From Allobogoriella deserti (GTDB lineage Bacteria > Actinomycetota > Actinomycetes > Actinomycetales > Actinomycetaceae): a stretch of 64,000 bases of DNA. The notes beneath the pieces were generated by a model, which ran no database searches, was not told the origin of the DNA, and saw only the letters and a program-made list of their open reading frames with translations. Below are positions 62,031 through 64,000 of the stretch, piece after piece; the first letter of the stretch is position 1; each line of letters starts with the position of its first letter. Both the position numbers and the translations under genes were made by a program. The DNA is taken from contig NZ_JBHUEE010000008.1 in the NCBI RefSeq assembly GCF_042680605.1, positions 1-64,000 on the forward strand, in the 5' to 3' direction.

Positions 62031-62966
62031 GTGCGACCCCGCCTGCCCGTCCTGACCGCCCTGCTCGCCGGTATCGCACTGGCCGTCACCGCCTGCAGCG
62101 ACGACGGAGGCGGTGGGCAGGAGCCGGAGTCAACGGGGGCGGGCGAGGAGCTGCCCGCCGTCGAGGGAGGCTACGGGGACGAGCCGACCATCACGTTCCC
62201 GGAGTCCGGCGCGCCGGCCGAGCTGCAGAGTGAGGTGCTGCAGGAGGGCGACGGGACCGAGGTCGGAGCCGACGACTTCGTCGTCGCGGACTACCACGGG
62301 CAGGTCTGGGGCGAGGAGCAGGCGTTCGACAGCTCATTCGCGCGGGACGCTCCGAGCGGCTTCAGCCTCAACGGCGTCATCCAGGGATGGAAGCAGGGCC
62401 TTGCCGGGACCCATGTGGGCGACCGGGTCCTGCTGTCCATCCCGCCCGAGCTGGGTTACGGCGCCGAGGGACAGCCCCAGGGTGGGATCCCCGGGGATGC
62501 GAGTCTGGTCTTCGTCGTCGACGTCGTCGAGGTGTACCCACCGGACGCGGGCGCTCAGGCCGACGCGGAGCCCGTCACACCGGAGCCGGAGCTGCCCGTC
62601 ACCGTCGAGGGGGATCTCGGCGAGCCGGCGTCCATCACCGTCGACGACGGCGCGCCCGAACCCACCGAGGCCGGGGCCACGGTGATCGCCACCGGCGACG
62701 GCGATCTGCTGCGCGCGGGCGAGACCGCCCTGGTCCAGGTGGCCGAGACGGCGTGGGACAACTCGAACCAGCAGTCCACGTGGGACGCCGGTGGCGTGAC
62801 ATCGCTCACGATCGACGAGGAGCTACCCACCGGTCTGCTCGCCGACGTACCGGTCGGCTCGCGGGTGGTGCTCCAACTCCCCGGTCAGCCGGCCGGCGAG
62901 CAATCGGCAGAGGTCCCGCCGACCGCATTGGTCATCGACGTCGTCGACGCGATCCGTGCGCGCTGA
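62031..62966 (+). CDS. FKBP-type prolyl isomerase lipoprotein with two domains
   Basis: About 311 aa. The lipobox VTAC follows a signal sequence started by GTG 62031 (AAGGAG upstream). The first FKBP domain (about 60-170) is complete: FDSSFARD, VIQGWKQGLAGTHVGDRVLL, IPPELGYG and FVVDVVEV carry the pocket residues. The second (about 180-310) keeps the fold spacing (TALVQVAETAW, GSRVVLQLP, ALVIDVVDAI) but has lost the Gly-Trp and Tyr-Gly pocket, so it is likely inactive. Folding helper outside the membrane. Confidence 0.88.
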   Translation: MRPRLPVLTALLAGIALAVTACSDDGGGGQEPESTGAGEELPAVEGGYGDEPTITFPESGAPAELQSEVLQEGDGTEVGADDFVVADYHGQVWGEEQAFDSSFARDAPSGFSLNGVIQGWKQGLAGTHVGDRVLLSIPPELGYGAEGQPQGGIPGDASLVFVVDVVEVYPPDAGAQADAEPVTPEPELPVTVEGDLGEPASITVDDGAPEPTEAGATVIATGDGDLLRAGETALVQVAETAWDNSNQQSTWDAGGVTSLTIDEELPTGLLADVPVGSRVVLQLPGQPAGEQSAEVPPTALVIDVVDAIRAR

Positions 62967-62993
62967 GTCGCGCCGCGTGCTCGCTCACCGAAC

Positions 62994-63013
62994 GGGCGGG
63001 CCACACCGCCCGA
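62994..63013 (+). terminator. Hairpin after the FKBP gene
   Basis: CGGGCGG (62994-63000) and CCGCCCG (63007-63013) with a six-base loop, 28 bases after the stop codon. Confidence 0.65.
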
Positions 63014-63084
63014 CATGGGGCGGAACGGTCCCAGCGCCTATTAAGGTGGGGACCGCATCACCATCGCGTCGGAAGGTCAGATCC

Positions 63085-64000
63085 GTGCCATCCCATCGCC
63101 GCACTCGGCGCCGGGTCGTGCGCTCGCTCGCCCTCACGGGCGTCGTCGCGCTGACCGCGGCGGCCTGCGCGCCCGCCGACCAGCACCCCAGCGAGCCGGG
63201 GCTGGGCGTCGACGTCGGGTTCCTCCCCACCGAGCGCGGGCTGACCGACCGGGTCGACGGCATCATCGACCTGTGGAACGGGGCATGGATCGCCGCGCTC
63301 TTCGTCGGCGTCGTCGTGTGGGGCCTGACGATCTGGTGCGTGCTGGCCTACCGCAAGCGCAAGAACGACAACCAGCTGCCCGTCCAGGTGCGCTACCACG
63401 TGCCGCTCGAGCTGATGTACACGGCGTTGCCGTTGCTCATGGTCGGCGTCCTGTTCTACTTCTCCTCCGGCATCACCAACGACGTCAATCGAGTCGGCGA
63501 CGAGGTCGGCTACGGCGTCAACCAGGCGGCACACACCGAGATCACCCCCGAGGACAGCAATGCCGACCTGGCGATCGAGGTGTACGCAAAGCAGTGGAGC
63601 TGGGACTTCAACTACCTCAGCGACGACGTCTACTACGCCGGCGGCCGCGTCTCGATCAACGGCGAGGACGGCACGGACGAACTGCCGACCCTCTACCTGC
63701 CGGTAGGGGAGACGGTGACGTTCACCGTGCACACCCGCGACGTCGCCCACGCGTTCTGGATCCCGGCGTTCCTCTACAAGGTGGACGCCATCCCCGGCCG
63801 GGTGAACACCTTCCAAGTCACCCCGCAGCAGGAGGGTGTCTACTCCGGCAAGTGCGCGGAGCTGTGCGGCGAGTTCCACGCCGAGATGCTCTTCGACGTC
63901 GCCGTCGTGGACCGGCAGACCTATGACGAGCAGATGCAGCGCCTGCGCGACGCGGGCCAGACCGGGCGCCTCGGGGACGAGTACAACCGCCAGTACATGG
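63085..64000 (+). CDS. ctaC: Cytochrome c oxidase subunit II (partial, runs off the edge)
   Basis: Open from GTG 63085 to the end of the window (305 codons seen). Signal sequence with lipobox TAAAC, two membrane segments (WIAALFVGVVVWGLTIWCVL, LMYTALPLLMVGVLFYFSSG), then the copper domain. CuA ligands are visible: His in RDVAHAFWIPAF and CAELCGEFHAEM. The aromatic stretch YAKQWSWDFNY is present. GGAAGG precedes the start. Takes electrons from cytochrome c or the bc1 complex in the aerobic chain. The C-terminal end lies outside. Confidence 0.95.
   Translation, partial: MPSHRRTRRRVVRSLALTGVVALTAAACAPADQHPSEPGLGVDVGFLPTERGLTDRVDGIIDLWNGAWIAALFVGVVVWGLTIWCVLAYRKRKNDNQLPVQVRYHVPLELMYTALPLLMVGVLFYFSSGITNDVNRVGDEVGYGVNQAAHTEITPEDSNADLAIEVYAKQWSWDFNYLSDDVYYAGGRVSINGEDGTDELPTLYLPVGETVTFTVHTRDVAHAFWIPAFLYKVDAIPGRVNTFQVTPQQEGVYSGKCAELCGEFHAEMLFDVAVVDRQTYDEQMQRLRDAGQTGRLGDEYNRQYM

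Overview
The window is high-GC DNA with many GTG starts, Shine-Dalgarno sites of the AGGAG type and tightly overlapping stop/start codons (ATGA, GTGA). The gene set (fabD-fabH-acpP-fabF next to a PucR-type FasR regulator, aceE, DUF3052, AhpE, two glutamine synthetases around glnE, DUF4191, DUF3043, polyphosphate glucokinase, a two-lipoyl SucB) points to a chromosomal segment of an actinobacterium, most likely order Micrococcales (Cellulomonas/Georgenia-like). The genus is an inference.

Layout. 1-3060: short IS-like direct repeats, two tandem SGNH-hydrolase lipoproteins, peptide deformylase and a DUF3145 protein. 3068-8000 (minus): type II fatty-acid synthesis operon and its regulator. 8.1-12.8 kb: TPR-like protein, pyruvate dehydrogenase E1, DUF3052, one-Cys peroxiredoxin. 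12.9-15.6 kb: tRNA-Val followed by a small accessory patch with a TetR regulator, its palindromic operator and a wrecked GH39 gene. 15.7-18.7 kb: an unrecognised set of membrane and membrane-anchored proteins. 18.7-29.6 kb: Nif3-like protein, coiled-coil protein, YaaA, RNase P RNA, PspC, polyphosphate glucokinase, methionine aminopeptidase, panB, glnA2 and glnE.

29.6-42.2 kb separates glnE from glnA, genes that are commonly close together in related actinobacteria. This looks like a mobile island. A ~111 bp imperfect direct repeat of the 3' end and terminator of glnA lies at 31632-31742 and 42150-42260. A decayed tyrosine recombinase sits just inside the left copy, and a second, older element end lies at 30059-30157. 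Cargo includes two paralogous winged-helix regulators, each with a matching 23-bp operator-like element in a divergent promoter. One is followed by a frameshifted second peptide deformylase and faces a DUF3626 gene. The other forms an operon with an MFS exporter and faces a PH-like/ABC exporter/sensor-like membrane protein operon. LysE-type exporter, acetyltransferases and a P-loop kinase complete it. I read it as a small-molecule export/tolerance island, possibly against an inhibitor acting on deformylase; that reading is inference.

42.2-64 kb: glnA with a textbook GlnR box, RDD protein, a 60-bp tandem repeat, DUF4191, lipA-lipB, an MMPL exporter, a pseudokinase, sucB and lpd (with aceE the 2-oxoacid dehydrogenase machinery, whose lipoyl groups LipA/LipB would supply), leucyl aminopeptidase, two membrane proteins, pyrD, DUF3043, an M20 peptidase, a DUF4333 lipoprotein, glycerate kinase, an ErpA-type Fe-S protein, an FKBP lipoprotein, and the start of cytochrome c oxidase subunit II running off the right edge.
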